A stretch of DNA of 64,000 nucleotides from Aliarcobacter cryaerophilus. Its GTDB lineage: Bacteria; Campylobacterota; Campylobacteria; Campylobacterales; Arcobacteraceae. The position numbers were made by a program, and so were the translations under genes. The DNA lies in assembly GCF_014352935.1 (NCBI RefSeq), contig NZ_CP060694.1:1240001-1304000 (forward strand). The letters are read 5' to 3'. Of this stretch, positions 7,691 to 17,370 are shown one piece after another (position 1 is the first letter of the stretch; the number at the start of each line of letters is the position of its first letter). The notes below the pieces were generated by a model. That model saw only the letters and a program-made list of their open reading frames with translations. It was not told where the DNA came from and ran no database searches.

Positions 7691-8929
7691 TCAGGATGTA
7701 AAATTCTGCAATTTTATTTCATAATCTATTTTTGAAATATATTCTTTTGCAAGTTTTGAATATTGTCTATTTTCATATACCCACTTTTTACCATTTTCTC
7801 CAACTTTTTTTCTTTTTTCTTCACTCAAATTTACAATTTTCAAAATAGCATCTTTTAAATCTTCAGAACTTAAAGTTTTTACAAATTGACCACAACCTGC
7901 TTCATTTATCATTGATGGATATCCTGTGTATGATGCAATTATAGGTTTTGAAGCTAACATGTATTCAACTACTTTATTCATAGATTGTCCATATTCCCAA
8001 ACTTTAGAATCCTTGGTAGATAAATATAAAATATCACATTTTTGTAAAAAATATTTTACTTCATTTTGCTCAATTCTTGCCAAGAAAGTTACATTATTAC
8101 AATTTTCAAGTTCATTTTCAAATTTTGATTTTAAATCACCACTTCCTACCAACATAAAATGAATATTTTCATTATCCTTTAAAAGTTTGATTGTTTTTAT
8201 AAATGGTTCTAAGGCATTTGTGATTCCCATACTTCCTGCATAGCCTATTACTATTTTATTTTTGGGGAAAATATTATCAAAAGGATTATTTTCATTTAAA
8301 ATTTCTTCTTTATAATTTTGAGGATTAAATCCTAAAGGAGAACAATGAAATGGTTTTTCATACCCTAAAATATTTTTCACATGTAAATCAAGTCTAGGCA
8401 TAGTTCCCACAATTAAATCGGCTTTTTTATATCCAAATTTTTCAATAAAACCTATCAAAATAACTAATGGATGCCACTTTGAAAATCCACCTTCTTCCGT
8501 CATAGTTAAAGGCCATATATCTCTTATTTCAAATACTAAAAAAGAGTTGAATTTCTTCTTTAGATAATAACCATAAACAATAGTAAATATTGATAAAGAA
8601 GATACTATGATTACATCTGGTTTATCAATTTTTTTTAAATCTAATTTAAAAAGTTTTCTTTCAAAATCAAACCAACTTAAAACTCTAGCAATAGAAGCTG
8701 TTTTAGTATATTTTTTAGTTTTTAACCAACAAACATTTATGTTATCAATTATCTCAAAATTATATATTTTATTTGTATTTGGAAAATTACCAAAATGATT
8801 TGAATCAGATGTGATTAAAGTTGCTTTATGTCCTAAATTAATAAACTCTTTACATAATAAATGTAGTCTTGCTGGCCATTTACTATATTTAGAAGGACTA
8901 GAATACTTTGATATATATAATATATTCAT
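7691..8929 (-). CDS. Glycosyltransferase family 4 (WbuB-like)
   Basis: This 412-residue protein has a GT-B layout: an N-terminal domain with 'MNILYISKYSSPSKYSKWPARLHLLCKEFINLGHKATLITS' cut by several loops, and a C-terminal nucleotide-sugar domain starting 'KIVIGYAGSMGITNALEPF' and including 'WEYGQSMNKVVEYMLASKPII'. That last stretch fits the acceptor/donor-binding motif of WbuB-type GT4 enzymes, which often add a 6-deoxy-amino sugar such as N-acetylfucosamine. It should act on the inner face of the inner membrane on the lipid-linked O-unit. The start overlaps the stop of the fused amidotransferase by one base. Donor and acceptor are unknown. Confidence 0.85.
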   Translation of the reverse strand: MNILYISKYSSPSKYSKWPARLHLLCKEFINLGHKATLITSDSNHFGNFPNTNKIYNFEIIDNINVCWLKTKKYTKTASIARVLSWFDFERKLFKLDLKKIDKPDVIIVSSLSIFTIVYGYYLKKKFNSFLVFEIRDIWPLTMTEEGGFSKWHPLVILIGFIEKFGYKKADLIVGTMPRLDLHVKNILGYEKPFHCSPLGFNPQNYKEEILNENNPFDNIFPKNKIVIGYAGSMGITNALEPFIKTIKLLKDNENIHFMLVGSGDLKSKFENELENCNNVTFLARIEQNEVKYFLQKCDILYLSTKDSKVWEYGQSMNKVVEYMLASKPIIASYTGYPSMINEAGCGQFVKTLSSEDLKDAILKIVNLSEEKRKKVGENGKKWVYENRQYSKLAKEYISKIDYEIKLQNFTS

Positions 8930-10767
8930 TAATCTTCCTTATAAAGTTTTGGAATAGAATTTACTATTCTTATAACTTCTTTAAAATCTAATCCAAGTGT
9001 ATCCAAATACCATCTTATATTTTGATATCTTGGTTGGTTTTCATTTTCAACTAATTCTAAAGCTTTCTCTCTTGTTAATTGTCCTTCTCTTATTTGATTA
9101 CTTCTAAACGTATCATGTTCTGTAAATCCAGCTACTGTATAATAAACATAGTTGTAAAAACCAGCTGTTCCATCACCTATTCTCCAAGTTGTGCTTGTAT
9201 CTATAGCTGTTTCCCAATCATACTGATTTATCAAAGTATCATTTACAATATTTTCTTCCCATGTCCAATAATCAAAAATATGATAGTAATCTTCTTTTTG
9301 CATAAAACTTCTATAATATTCTCCAGAAAGAGTATCCCAAAGTGAGCTGTTAAAATATCCTGGGCTTTCAAGCATCGCTTTAAATCTTTTACTATGATAT
9401 CTTAACTGTTTCATAACACCATTTGTATATACTTTATCTTCTTCAAAATCAGGTTTAATTCCTAAAAATCCTGTTTTAAAATGAGTTTGTTCAAGTGGAT
9501 TCACTCCCCAAAGATTTAATTTTATTCCAGTTTGTTTTTTAATCTCTTCTACATATCTAAAAAAGTGTTTATCTCCAGCTGTTAACATCGCCATCATTCC
9601 AAGATGTGGTGACTTAAGCCATGCTTGTAAATTCATTTTTATATTTTTTCTTTTTTGTGAAATATCTGCAGCTACAATAATATTTTCAACTCCTAAATCT
9701 CCACACATCTGGCTAATATTTCTTCTGCCTAAATCTGTAACCATTCCCCAGTCATAAGTATATGTTACTGGTTTCATTTCAAGTTCTTTTACTATAAGGT
9801 GTAATCCATAGCAACTATCTCTTCCTCCTGAAAAAGGAACTATACAATCTAGTTCTTTTCCAACTCTTCTATATGGTTCTACTAATTTAAATAACTCTTC
9901 TTTTGGTTTAGGTTTATTTCTTTTTTTATAATTATGGCAATAGTTACAAACACCTTGTTCATCAAATCTAATAAATGGCATTGTTTCTGGTAAAATACAC
10001 TTTGTACATCTTTTCAGATTTACCTCTTTAAAAGTTTTAAATTCCAATAACTTCTCTTCATTTTGATTAAACTTAAATTCTGGAATAAGATCTTCTGTTC
10101 TACTAGTTTCATCTATTACTATAAATTCTTGTTTTGTAGACAGGATGTCTAAAATTAAAGCTTCATTTTTTATTTGTCTTATATTTTTGCACTTTATTTG
10201 GTCTAAAGCATATCTTTCTGAGGCAAAATAAATATCATCTTCTATATATCCTATATATAAACTTCCATTATTTGAAAACAACAAAAGTTTTCCATATTCA
10301 GATAAAACTAATGCACAAGCAACAACTCCTCTACAAGTAGATAATATTTTATTTGGTATATCTTCTATTGGTATATTATTTTTAATTTCTTCTTCGGCAA
10401 TAGCAACAATTACTTCAGAATCTATTTTATATTTTCTCTCAACCGTTAGCTTTTCCCAAACTTCTTTTTCATTTACTATAATTCCATTGTGTATTGCACA
10501 AATATTATTTCTAATTACTGGCTGATTATCCCCTAATCCATTTGTTATAAGTCTACTGTGTCCTAAAACTATTTTACATTCATAAGGTTTTGCTTTATTT
10601 AAAAGTTTTTCTATATTGTAATCAGCTCTAGATATTTTATATCTATCATCTTGCAAATATACTAATCCACTAGAATCTATACCTCTTTGTTCTGAGTGTT
10701 TTACTAGCTTTTCAAAGTTCCCTTTATTGATTTTATCTATTGCTATCTGTCCAAATATACCACACAT
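8929..10767 (-). CDS. N-acetyl sugar amidotransferase fused to an N-terminal class II glutaminase
   Basis: This 612-residue protein starts MCGIFG, so Cys2 is the nucleophile of a class II (Ntn) glutamine amidotransferase; HSR at 70-72 and HNGI at 93-96 also match. Its second half is a WbpG/N-acetyl sugar amidotransferase domain: a Cys4 zinc knuckle (C254, C257, C274, C277) and a PP-loop SGGRDS at 313-318. Stand-alone WbpG enzymes receive ammonia from HisH/HisF partners; here glutaminase and synthetase are joined, as in asparagine synthetase. It probably makes an amidino or amide group on a nucleotide-activated amino sugar in the cytoplasm. The locus also holds a separate WbpG-HisH-HisF set, so two amidated sugars or two sites may exist. 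The substrate is inferred. Confidence 0.88.
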   Translation of the reverse strand: MCGIFGQIAIDKINKGNFEKLVKHSEQRGIDSSGLVYLQDDRYKISRADYNIEKLLNKAKPYECKIVLGHSRLITNGLGDNQPVIRNNICAIHNGIIVNEKEVWEKLTVERKYKIDSEVIVAIAEEEIKNNIPIEDIPNKILSTCRGVVACALVLSEYGKLLLFSNNGSLYIGYIEDDIYFASERYALDQIKCKNIRQIKNEALILDILSTKQEFIVIDETSRTEDLIPEFKFNQNEEKLLEFKTFKEVNLKRCTKCILPETMPFIRFDEQGVCNYCHNYKKRNKPKPKEELFKLVEPYRRVGKELDCIVPFSGGRDSCYGLHLIVKELEMKPVTYTYDWGMVTDLGRRNISQMCGDLGVENIIVAADISQKRKNIKMNLQAWLKSPHLGMMAMLTAGDKHFFRYVEEIKKQTGIKLNLWGVNPLEQTHFKTGFLGIKPDFEEDKVYTNGVMKQLRYHSKRFKAMLESPGYFNSSLWDTLSGEYYRSFMQKEDYYHIFDYWTWEENIVNDTLINQYDWETAIDTSTTWRIGDGTAGFYNYVYYTVAGFTEHDTFRSNQIREGQLTREKALELVENENQPRYQNIRWYLDTLGLDFKEVIRIVNSIPKLYKED

Positions 10768-10773
10768 CCTATT

Positions 10774-11895
10774 TTATTCCTTTGTATTTAATAATTCACT
10801 ATATAAACTTAATAGTTTCTTTTCTTCAACATTCCAATTATACTTTTCTATTACTGCTTTTTTACCATTTTGTCCCATTTGTTGAGCTTCCTGTGGATGA
10901 GAAATAATGTATTCAATTGCATTTGCTATCTCTTCTGGTTCAAATGGATTTACACATATTCCACAATTATTACCTTCTATAATATCTTTCCATAATTTAA
11001 TATCTGAAGATATTACTGGTAAACCAGTAGCCATATATTCAAACATTTTTACAGGTAAAGCATCAAGATAGTTTATAATAGGATGAAGTGTCACTATTCC
11101 AGCTTTTGATTTTTTATATAAATCAAAAACACCTTTTCTATCTAAGAAACCAAGTTCATTTACATTATCCCATCCTTTATAACCTTTAACTTCATCTTCA
11201 ATATCTTTTTCACTAAATGAACCTGCTAAATTTAACTTAATATTATTTGTATATTCCATGGCTTTAACCATCTCTTTTATACCTCTAATTAAAGCGATTC
11301 CTCCAACATAACAAACTTCATCACTTTTTTCATTCCAAGCAGTTTCATTTGAAAGTTCACCTAAAATTGGGAAATTATTTATATCTATACTATTTTTGTT
11401 TATCTTTAAAAATTTATCTTTTATATATGGTGTTGCTGTAATAATATAGTCAAACTTTTTACAAGCATATTTTTCATATATTTCAAAACTTTTAGAAAGC
11501 AAAATTTTAGCAGGTTTATTTAAATATGGTTTGCCTAAAAGTTGTTTTGGTAAATCTTCATGAGCATCAAATATCACCTTTTTACCAAGTTTCTTAAGCT
11601 TTAACCCTATAGGTATAAGTTCTGGATCATGAAGATGATATATATCACTATCTAATTCTACTGCTTTTTGAAAAACTTTTTTTACAATTTTTGTCATACG
11701 AGATATTCTACCACCAGTTTTTGCTCCAATATCAAAAATATTTACATTGTTTTTAATTTCATCATCTTTTCCATCCGCTACTACTAAACTAACTTTATAG
11801 TTTTCATTTATAGCCAAAGAGCTACACATTTTTAAAAATATTCTTGTGTCATATCTAGCATGTGCTGATGTTAGATGAGTTATTTTAGTTTGCAT
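10774..11895 (-). CDS. Glycosyltransferase family 4
   Basis: This 373-residue GT-B protein has an N-terminal domain ('[17 protein letters not shown]', '[14 protein letters not shown]', '[15 protein letters not shown]') and a C-terminal domain with '[20 protein letters not shown]', '[21 protein letters not shown]' and '[19 protein letters not shown]'. The [10 protein letters not shown] stretch corresponds to the EX7E-type region of retaining GT4 enzymes. It is close in type to the glycosyltransferases often found beside WbpG, HisH and HisF in O-antigen clusters. Its 3' end lies six bases before the fused amidotransferase start and its start overlaps the hisF-like gene by 11 bases. Donor and linkage are unknown. 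Confidence 0.85.
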   Translation of the reverse strand: MQTKITHLTSAHARYDTRIFLKMCSSLAINENYKVSLVVADGKDDEIKNNVNIFDIGAKTGGRISRMTKIVKKVFQKAVELDSDIYHLHDPELIPIGLKLKKLGKKVIFDAHEDLPKQLLGKPYLNKPAKILLSKSFEIYEKYACKKFDYIITATPYIKDKFLKINKNSIDINNFPILGELSNETAWNEKSDEVCYVGGIALIRGIKEMVKAMEYTNNIKLNLAGSFSEKDIEDEVKGYKGWDNVNELGFLDRKGVFDLYKKSKAGIVTLHPIINYLDALPVKMFEYMATGLPVISSDIKLWKDIIEGNNCGICVNPFEPEEIANAIEYIISHPQEAQQMGQNGKKAVIEKYNWNVEEKKLLSLYSELLNTKE

Positions 11896-12661
11896 TTTTG
11901 TTCCCTAATAATTCTTGAATTTTCTGATATGGAGGATAGCTGATAAGTACTCCTTTAAGTGGTCCTTGATACACAAACATACTTCCACAAGCTACAGCAT
12001 CTACTTTTGAATTTTCAAAAACATCTTTTATATGATTTAAATTTCCTGCTCCTCCAAGAGCTATGATAGGTATTTTTGTATTTGATTTTATCTCTTTTAA
12101 AAGTTCAATATCATAACCATTCATCATTCCATCATTATCTATTGAGTTTATCACTATTTCTCCAGCACCTAAAGTCTCAACTTGTTTTATAAAATCAATT
12201 GGGTTTAACTTAGTATTTGTTTTACCATTATTTATAAAAACTTTTTTATTTCCCCAAAAATCTTTTTTTATATCTATTGTTACTATTACAGATTGATTTC
12301 CAAATATACTAGCTGCTTCTTTTATAAGATTTGGATTGATTACAGCTTGACTGCTTAGAGATATTTTTTCAACTCCTAGAGCATATATTTTCTTCATTTG
12401 TTCTATATTTTTAACTCCACCACCATAACATAGTGGCATAAAACACTCACTTGCAATATCTTCTATCATTTTATAGTTAGGTTCTTTATTTTCTACACTT
12501 GCATCAATATCCAAAAACATCAATTCATCTACTTCTTTTTCATTGAATATTTTAATAGCATTTATAGGGTCACCTATATATGTAGGTTTTTTAAAATTTT
12601 GTGTTTTATAAAGTCCACCTTTATGCAAAAGTAAACATGGGATTACTCTTTTTTCTAGCAT
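11885..12661 (-). CDS. hisF2: HisF-like amidotransferase partner (WbpG ammonia channel subunit)
   Basis: This 258-residue TIM barrel aligns with HisF from the first residue: '[12 protein letters not shown]' and '[13 protein letters not shown]' are present. In true HisF, Asp11 and Asp130 are the cyclase catalytic acids. Here position 11 is Leu, while Asp130 ('VTIDIKK') is kept. The lost Asp11 suggests that this copy no longer makes imidazole glycerol phosphate. Together with HisH (next gene, one base overlap) and WbpG it forms the known O-antigen amidotransferase set, where HisH frees ammonia from glutamine and HisF guides it to WbpG. No other his genes lie nearby, which supports the polysaccharide role. 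Confidence 0.88.
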   Translation of the reverse strand: MLEKRVIPCLLLHKGGLYKTQNFKKPTYIGDPINAIKIFNEKEVDELMFLDIDASVENKEPNYKMIEDIASECFMPLCYGGGVKNIEQMKKIYALGVEKISLSSQAVINPNLIKEAASIFGNQSVIVTIDIKKDFWGNKKVFINNGKTNTKLNPIDFIKQVETLGAGEIVINSIDNDGMMNGYDIELLKEIKSNTKIPIIALGGAGNLNHIKDVFENSKVDAVACGSMFVYQGPLKGVLISYPPYQKIQELLGNKNAN

Positions 12662-13266
12662 TACATATCTCCAAAATTTTTAAGTAGTTGCATACCAAAT
12701 TTATGACTTTTTTCTGGATGAAACTGTACCCCATAAATATTATCTTTATATATGCTACAAGTAAAAGTTTGTCCATAATAAGACGAAGCTAAAATATTTT
12801 TTTCATTATTACAAACTACATGATATGAATGTACGAAATAAAATCTATTATCTTCTAAATTTTTAAAAATATTATTTGTATTAGTTGCATTTGTTTTATT
12901 CCATCCCATATGAGGAATTGACAAACTCTTATCTTCTAAATCAAACTTGATAGTTTGTGCATCTATCCATCCTAGACCTTTTTCTTTCCCTTCTTCACTT
13001 GAATTTGTCAAAAGTTGCATCCCTAAGCAAATACCTAAAATAGGTTTTTTATTTTCTAATACCTCTTTTTCTAAAGTTTCAAAAAAAGATGCATTTTTTA
13101 AACTATTTATACCATGGTCAAAAGAACCAACACCAGGTAAGAGATATTTATCAGCATTTTTTATAGTTTCTATGTCTGATGTAATGATTGATTCTACACC
13201 CACTTTTTTAAACATATTATAAATTGATTTTAAATTACCAATCCCATAATCAAGTATTGCAATCAT
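12661..13266 (-). CDS. hisH2: HisH-like glutamine amidotransferase partner of WbpG
   Basis: This 201-residue class I glutaminase has the nucleophile elbow 'GICLGMQLL' with Cys80 and the catalytic His183 and Glu185 in 'FHPEKS'. An oxyanion-type 'PGVGSFDHG' lies near 44-52. It hydrolyses glutamine to supply ammonia. It lies between the wbpG-like and hisF-like genes, with spacing of eight bases and a one-base overlap, the typical arrangement in O-antigen loci making acetamidino or carboxamide sugars. All catalytic residues are present, so it should be active. Confidence 0.9.
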   Translation of the reverse strand: MIAILDYGIGNLKSIYNMFKKVGVESIITSDIETIKNADKYLLPGVGSFDHGINSLKNASFFETLEKEVLENKKPILGICLGMQLLTNSSEEGKEKGLGWIDAQTIKFDLEDKSLSIPHMGWNKTNATNTNNIFKNLEDNRFYFVHSYHVVCNNEKNILASSYYGQTFTCSIYKDNIYGVQFHPEKSHKFGMQLLKNFGDM

Positions 13267-13274
13267 TTTTTACC

Positions 13275-14420
13275 TTATGAATAGTTTGACAAATTCTTGC
13301 CAAGTAATTTTGATACAAAATTTTGAACTTTTTTCATTCTATTATATTTTTCTGTCATATTTGGAAAATCACTATATTTGTGCGATGGCATTTGTAAAAT
13401 TATTTCAAACTCTTCATTGCTAACTCCAAGTTTTTTAGCTATATATTCTTTATCTTCTTTTAGCTCTTTTTCATCATATAATGGCCTTTCAAGTTCTTTT
13501 ATTGCTTCTTCCTTACTCATTTGCCCTGCTACAATAAGACTAGCTAAATGAGGTTTTCTCTTATCATACCCAAACTTCATAGGCAACCAATAATTTTGGA
13601 AAAATTTAGTAAATACTGATTCTCCATGTTTTCTAGCGTATTCTTTGTATCCTACTTTATCTTTTAGCTCTTGTAATGCTTCACTTTTTATATATGGCAT
13701 AAAGTTTAAAGGTCTTATAGTTTTCATTTTTTTAACAAATGGATAATATAAATACAATTCATAGAAACCTATTGTTTTATAGTTTTTTAATTTTCTTGTA
13801 CCAAACTTATTATGTATAGCATGTAGATTATCTGCATCCATAGCACTCCAATGCCAAGCTTTTGGGAAGATACTCTCAGTTGCTAGATTTCCTCCACTTA
13901 TCACATAATTCACACCATGTTTTGTAGCGAAATGATAAAGTGAAGCAAAAAAAGCATGATCTTGTGGTACATCTTGATTTGCTATAGCTGATTTAAGATA
14001 GGCTAATTGTAAATCTTTCATCTCTTCCCAATCTATAACAATAGTATGTAAATGCCAACAACAATAATTTACAATATTTTCTATATTTTGCACAGCCAAC
14101 TCACTATTCCATCCACCATCTATATGAACAACTAAAGGTCTGATACCAGCTTCATAAAGTTTTAATGCAAGATAAGAGCTATCAACTCCACCACTAAGCC
14201 CTAAAATACAATCATAATCTTTATTTGCATTTTCTTTTTTCATCTTTTCATAGATAACTTCTAGTTTTTTAGCACCTTCATCATTTGGGAACCATCTTTT
14301 TGATGTAACTTCATCAAACTCTCTACAGTGATTACAAACTCCATTTTCATCGAAATTGATTTCTGGATCAGTAGTATCCATCACACATCTTGTACACATT
14401 TGATAATTTTTATTTCTCAT
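13275..14420 (-). CDS. wbpG: N-acetyl sugar amidotransferase WbpG
   Basis: This 381-residue protein has the TIGR03573-type layout: a zinc knuckle (C9, C12, C29, C32), a PP-loop 'LSGGVDSSYLALKLYE' with SGGVDS at 76-81, and conserved later parts such as 'VISGGNLATESIFPKAWHW'. It adenylates a nucleotide-sugar substrate and uses ammonia from HisH/HisF. In Pseudomonas aeruginosa O5 the same set turns the 3-acetamido group of ManNAc(3NAc)A into an acetamidino group. The genes that make that precursor (wbpA, B, D, E, I) lie at 32.4-37.9 kb, far upstream in the same locus. Its start overlaps the wzy-like gene by 11 bases. Confidence 0.9.
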   Translation of the reverse strand: MRNKNYQMCTRCVMDTTDPEINFDENGVCNHCREFDEVTSKRWFPNDEGAKKLEVIYEKMKKENANKDYDCILGLSGGVDSSYLALKLYEAGIRPLVVHIDGGWNSELAVQNIENIVNYCCWHLHTIVIDWEEMKDLQLAYLKSAIANQDVPQDHAFFASLYHFATKHGVNYVISGGNLATESIFPKAWHWSAMDADNLHAIHNKFGTRKLKNYKTIGFYELYLYYPFVKKMKTIRPLNFMPYIKSEALQELKDKVGYKEYARKHGESVFTKFFQNYWLPMKFGYDKRKPHLASLIVAGQMSKEEAIKELERPLYDEKELKEDKEYIAKKLGVSNEEFEIILQMPSHKYSDFPNMTEKYNRMKKVQNFVSKLLGKNLSNYS

Positions 14421-15678
14421 TATATTCCTTGTTATTTATTGTTAAAAAAGTTAAAATCGTTATCACAAATACTCCTGAAGTTATAAAAGCTGTTGAATAG
14501 GATTGCTCAAGTAATAAAATTATATATAAAATTCCTATACCTAAAATATCTTTGTTATTATACTTCAAATAAATATAATCTAAAAATGAAAAAAAGAATA
14601 ATAAAAATAAAAGCATTATTATATATCCTAAAATTCCATTTCTTCCTATTTCATATAATAAAGCATTTACGTTTGCATTTGTATTAGGAATATTGTGATA
14701 CATATCTCCTATAATATAAGTTATATTTCTACCTTTACCAAAAAGCCAATCATAAAAATCAAAATAATTTAAAAAATAATCTATAAAATATAATTGATTT
14801 TGTGCAACAACTACAAAAGCTCGTCTAACTATTATATCAGCTATCCAAGAAAAATTGAAAATTAAATATTCAATAGTTGCAAATAATAAAATAAAAAAAA
14901 CTAATTTTAAAATAAAATAAGATAAATTAAAATCTACTTTTCTAATAAAAAAACCTAAAAAAGCAAAAAAACAAACATATAGTATAGGTGCTTTTACTCC
15001 TATAAAACCAAAACAAAATATAACAAATACAAAAGATAAAATAAAATAAAAATAATTTCTTCTTAGAATTGATAAAAATGCTAAATATGGTGCTATTCCA
15101 TTCATACAAATAGAAAACAGATAAGCATATGCTCCTGTAATTACTTCGTATCCTAATGTTCTTCTTTCATAAGAACTATCAAAACCGAATTCCAGTGGCA
15201 TTTTAATTGAAATTACTAATAATGTAAATAAAAGTAGTGTACTCAATAAAATATTTAAATTTATAAAATATAACATATTTAACTTATAAATATCAATTCC
15301 CAATTTTTCAAATAAAACTCTTATATATTTACTTAAATAAAAAAATAAAATTGGAATAAATATTAATGTATTTAATAAAATATATGCTTGAAAATCAATT
15401 TTTCCCACTAAATCAAAAAATATAAAAAACCATATAAAAACAAAATATAAAAAAAAACTAATAAAATTACTTGATAAATTATTTTTATAGTCACTTATAA
15501 AAATCAACATTATAAAATGAATAAATAAAGTTCCAAATAATCTTAAATCAAAATCTATACTTAACATTCCTAAATATTCATTATCTTGTTGAATTTGTTT
15601 TGCAAATAAAAACAAACTCATCAAAAAAATTAAATAAAAAATTAATACTGATTTAATTTTATAAAAATTAATTTCCAT
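14410..15678 (-). CDS. wzy: Wzy-type O-antigen polymerase
   Basis: This 422-residue protein is made almost wholly of hydrophobic segments, about 11-12 by eye, with one larger extracytoplasmic loop near 'FYDWLFGKGRNITYIIGDMYHNIPNTNANVNALLYEIGRNGI'. Such a loop is typical of Wzy polymerases, which join O-units in the periplasmic leaflet. Sequence is very variable in this family, so the call rests on topology and on its position directly between wzx and wbpG. It starts 11 bases inside the end of wzx. It could in principle be a WaaL-type ligase, but the locus position fits Wzy better. Confidence 0.75.
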   Translation of the reverse strand: MEINFYKIKSVLIFYLIFLMSLFLFAKQIQQDNEYLGMLSIDFDLRLFGTLFIHFIMLIFISDYKNNLSSNFISFFLYFVFIWFFIFFDLVGKIDFQAYILLNTLIFIPILFFYLSKYIRVLFEKLGIDIYKLNMLYFINLNILLSTLLLFTLLVISIKMPLEFGFDSSYERRTLGYEVITGAYAYLFSICMNGIAPYLAFLSILRRNYFYFILSFVFVIFCFGFIGVKAPILYVCFFAFLGFFIRKVDFNLSYFILKLVFFILLFATIEYLIFNFSWIADIIVRRAFVVVAQNQLYFIDYFLNYFDFYDWLFGKGRNITYIIGDMYHNIPNTNANVNALLYEIGRNGILGYIIMLLFLLFFFSFLDYIYLKYNNKDILGIGILYIILLLEQSYSTAFITSGVFVITILTFLTINNKEYNEK

Positions 15679-16918
15679 TACTCAACCTATAAGAAATAAT
15701 AATCTGAATCATATAAAAAATACATCCTGAAAGAGATAACAAACTAACTAATAAATATATATCTTTATAAAAAGACCCTATTATTAAAGATCCTATAACT
15801 AATATAAAAAATATAAATTGTATTAATAAATCTAACTCTAATTTTTCTTTTATGATAAATAAATAACTTAAAGGACTTGATATTAATCTAAAAAGAGCTA
15901 ATGGTGCTAGAATTTGAGCATATAATCCAGCTTCTTTCCATTCTTCACCAAAAATAAAAGAAAAAATTGGTTGCCCCCAAATAGTAATAATTAATAAAGG
16001 AAAAATACCTATTGAAAAAAGTAATAAAAAAATCTTTTTATAAATTCTGCGACAAGAATTATATTTATTAAGATCTTCAATTGCTCTATTTTTGAATACC
16101 TCAGTTATTGCAGAACCTATAAAACCAATAGGTGTCATTAAAACTCTAAATACTAAAAAATATAATCCTGCAGTTACAGAAGAAAAATAAATTGGTATTA
16201 TTATATAAACCAATTCATAAGATGTGATGTTCAAAACTGTTGCTGGCATTTCATACTTTGGGAATTTTTTATATCTTCTTACCAAACTGATTGCTTTTTT
16301 TAATGAAAAATTTTCTAATTTAACTTGCTGTAAAACTCTATTTAATATTAACAAAACAGCAATCACCCTTCCCATAACATCTGACACAATTAAACCAAAT
16401 GATATTTTATTTAATATCCCAGTTAATACTTGAAAAATACTTATTGAAGAAGATTGGATTAATCTATTTTTATTCATATTTTTATACTCTTTTTTTCTAT
16501 TTGCCCATTGAAGAAGTATTGCATAAATAGCAAACAAGAATATTCCAAAAGGAACAAAATAAAAAACACTATTTGTAACTTTAAAAAAATCATTCAATTG
16601 TTTATCAAAAACTAAATATACAATTAAAAATAATAATGAAAAAAATAAAGCAAAAATTGAACTAATATAAACCAAATATTTAGCATTTTCTTCTTTTTTA
16701 GGCAACAATATTGCAGTTTCATATTTAGCAGTTACAAGAGAAGCACCTATTGAAATAAAAGCAATATATAAAGCAAATATTCCAAATTCTTCTGGTGTAT
16801 ATACTCTTGTAAGTATTGGGCTAATTAAAATAGGGATAACTTGTGCTAATGCACTCCCTATCATTAGAGTAAGTGTATTTTTACTAAATTCTGATTTAGC
16901 CCTTAATCTACTTATCAT
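15668..16918 (-). CDS. wzx: Wzx-type O-unit flippase
   Basis: This 416-residue polytopic protein has about 12 membrane helices and a start typical of Wzx/MOP family flippases: 'FSKNTLTLMIGSALAQVIPILISPILTRVYTPEEFGIFALY', followed by 'AKYETAILLPKKEENA'. It moves the undecaprenyl-linked O-unit across the inner membrane. It is the first intact gene after the relic at 17.1-17.4 kb, so it may be read from the promoter there. Basic loops face the cytoplasm as expected. Family call is firm; O-unit specificity cannot be read from the sequence. Confidence 0.87.
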   Translation of the reverse strand: MISRLRAKSEFSKNTLTLMIGSALAQVIPILISPILTRVYTPEEFGIFALYIAFISIGASLVTAKYETAILLPKKEENAKYLVYISSIFALFFSLLFLIVYLVFDKQLNDFFKVTNSVFYFVPFGIFLFAIYAILLQWANRKKEYKNMNKNRLIQSSSISIFQVLTGILNKISFGLIVSDVMGRVIAVLLILNRVLQQVKLENFSLKKAISLVRRYKKFPKYEMPATVLNITSYELVYIIIPIYFSSVTAGLYFLVFRVLMTPIGFIGSAITEVFKNRAIEDLNKYNSCRRIYKKIFLLLFSIGIFPLLIITIWGQPIFSFIFGEEWKEAGLYAQILAPLALFRLISSPLSYLFIIKEKLELDLLIQFIFFILVIGSLIIGSFYKDIYLLVSLLSLSGCIFYMIQIIISYRLSNGN

Positions 16919-17089
16919 TAGAGATTAACCTATCTATAAAAGAACTTTCTTCTTCTAAAGTCCAATCAATAATTTGATAATTATCAGAATTTATAAATTT
17001 TGGATCAACAAAAATAACATGTGTTACAATAGATTTTATTTTAGAATTATATTTTAAACTATAATTAATTATAGAAACAAAATTATTCA

Positions 17090-17363
17090 ATTTAATAAAC
17101 TTTAAACAATACACTCTATTGCTTCACTGCTTACATATAAAGTTAATTGGTAAAATCATTACCTCTTTTGATAGCTTTTTTGAGATTAAACTATCAAATT
17201 TTTTTATAGTCAAATATTTAAAGCATTCCTGTATATATAGTGATATTTGGTAATGTACTACTATTAGGATACCAAAAAGATATTTACATTTTTTATTCAA
17301 TTCAACTGATTGATAACAAAGTAAAACTTGCATAATTAATGTTTCTGTTACTTTTTGATGCAA
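17090..17363 (-). pseudogene. Relic: regulator start codons fused to the tail of a wbpE-like aminotransferase gene
   Basis: Reading leftward from TTG at 17363, the first codons (MHQKVTE) resemble the start of the locus regulator at 38261 (MNQEEIE). The frame then becomes a degenerate match to the last 70-odd codons of wbpE at 33509: 'VVHYQISLYIQECFKYL' against 'AVHYPMPLHVQECFKYL', then 'KLSKEVMILPIN' against 'KVSKEIMSLPMN'. DNA identity is plain in several blocks and continues, out of frame, to about 17090. The PLP-binding core is missing, so no enzyme can be made. It appears to be what is left of a second locus 5' end after a large internal deletion. Confidence 0.8.
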
Positions 17364-17370
17364 AATCTTA

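Noticed and set aside
11885-13266. hisF/hisH as histidine biosynthesis genes
   Set aside because: Asp11 of HisF is lost, no other his genes are near, and wbpG adjoins; the amidotransferase role fits better.
16908-17114. 68-codon minus-strand ORF before wzx
   Set aside because: It begins at GTG inside the wbpE remnant, has no good ribosome-binding site and overlaps wzx; probably part of the relic or chance.
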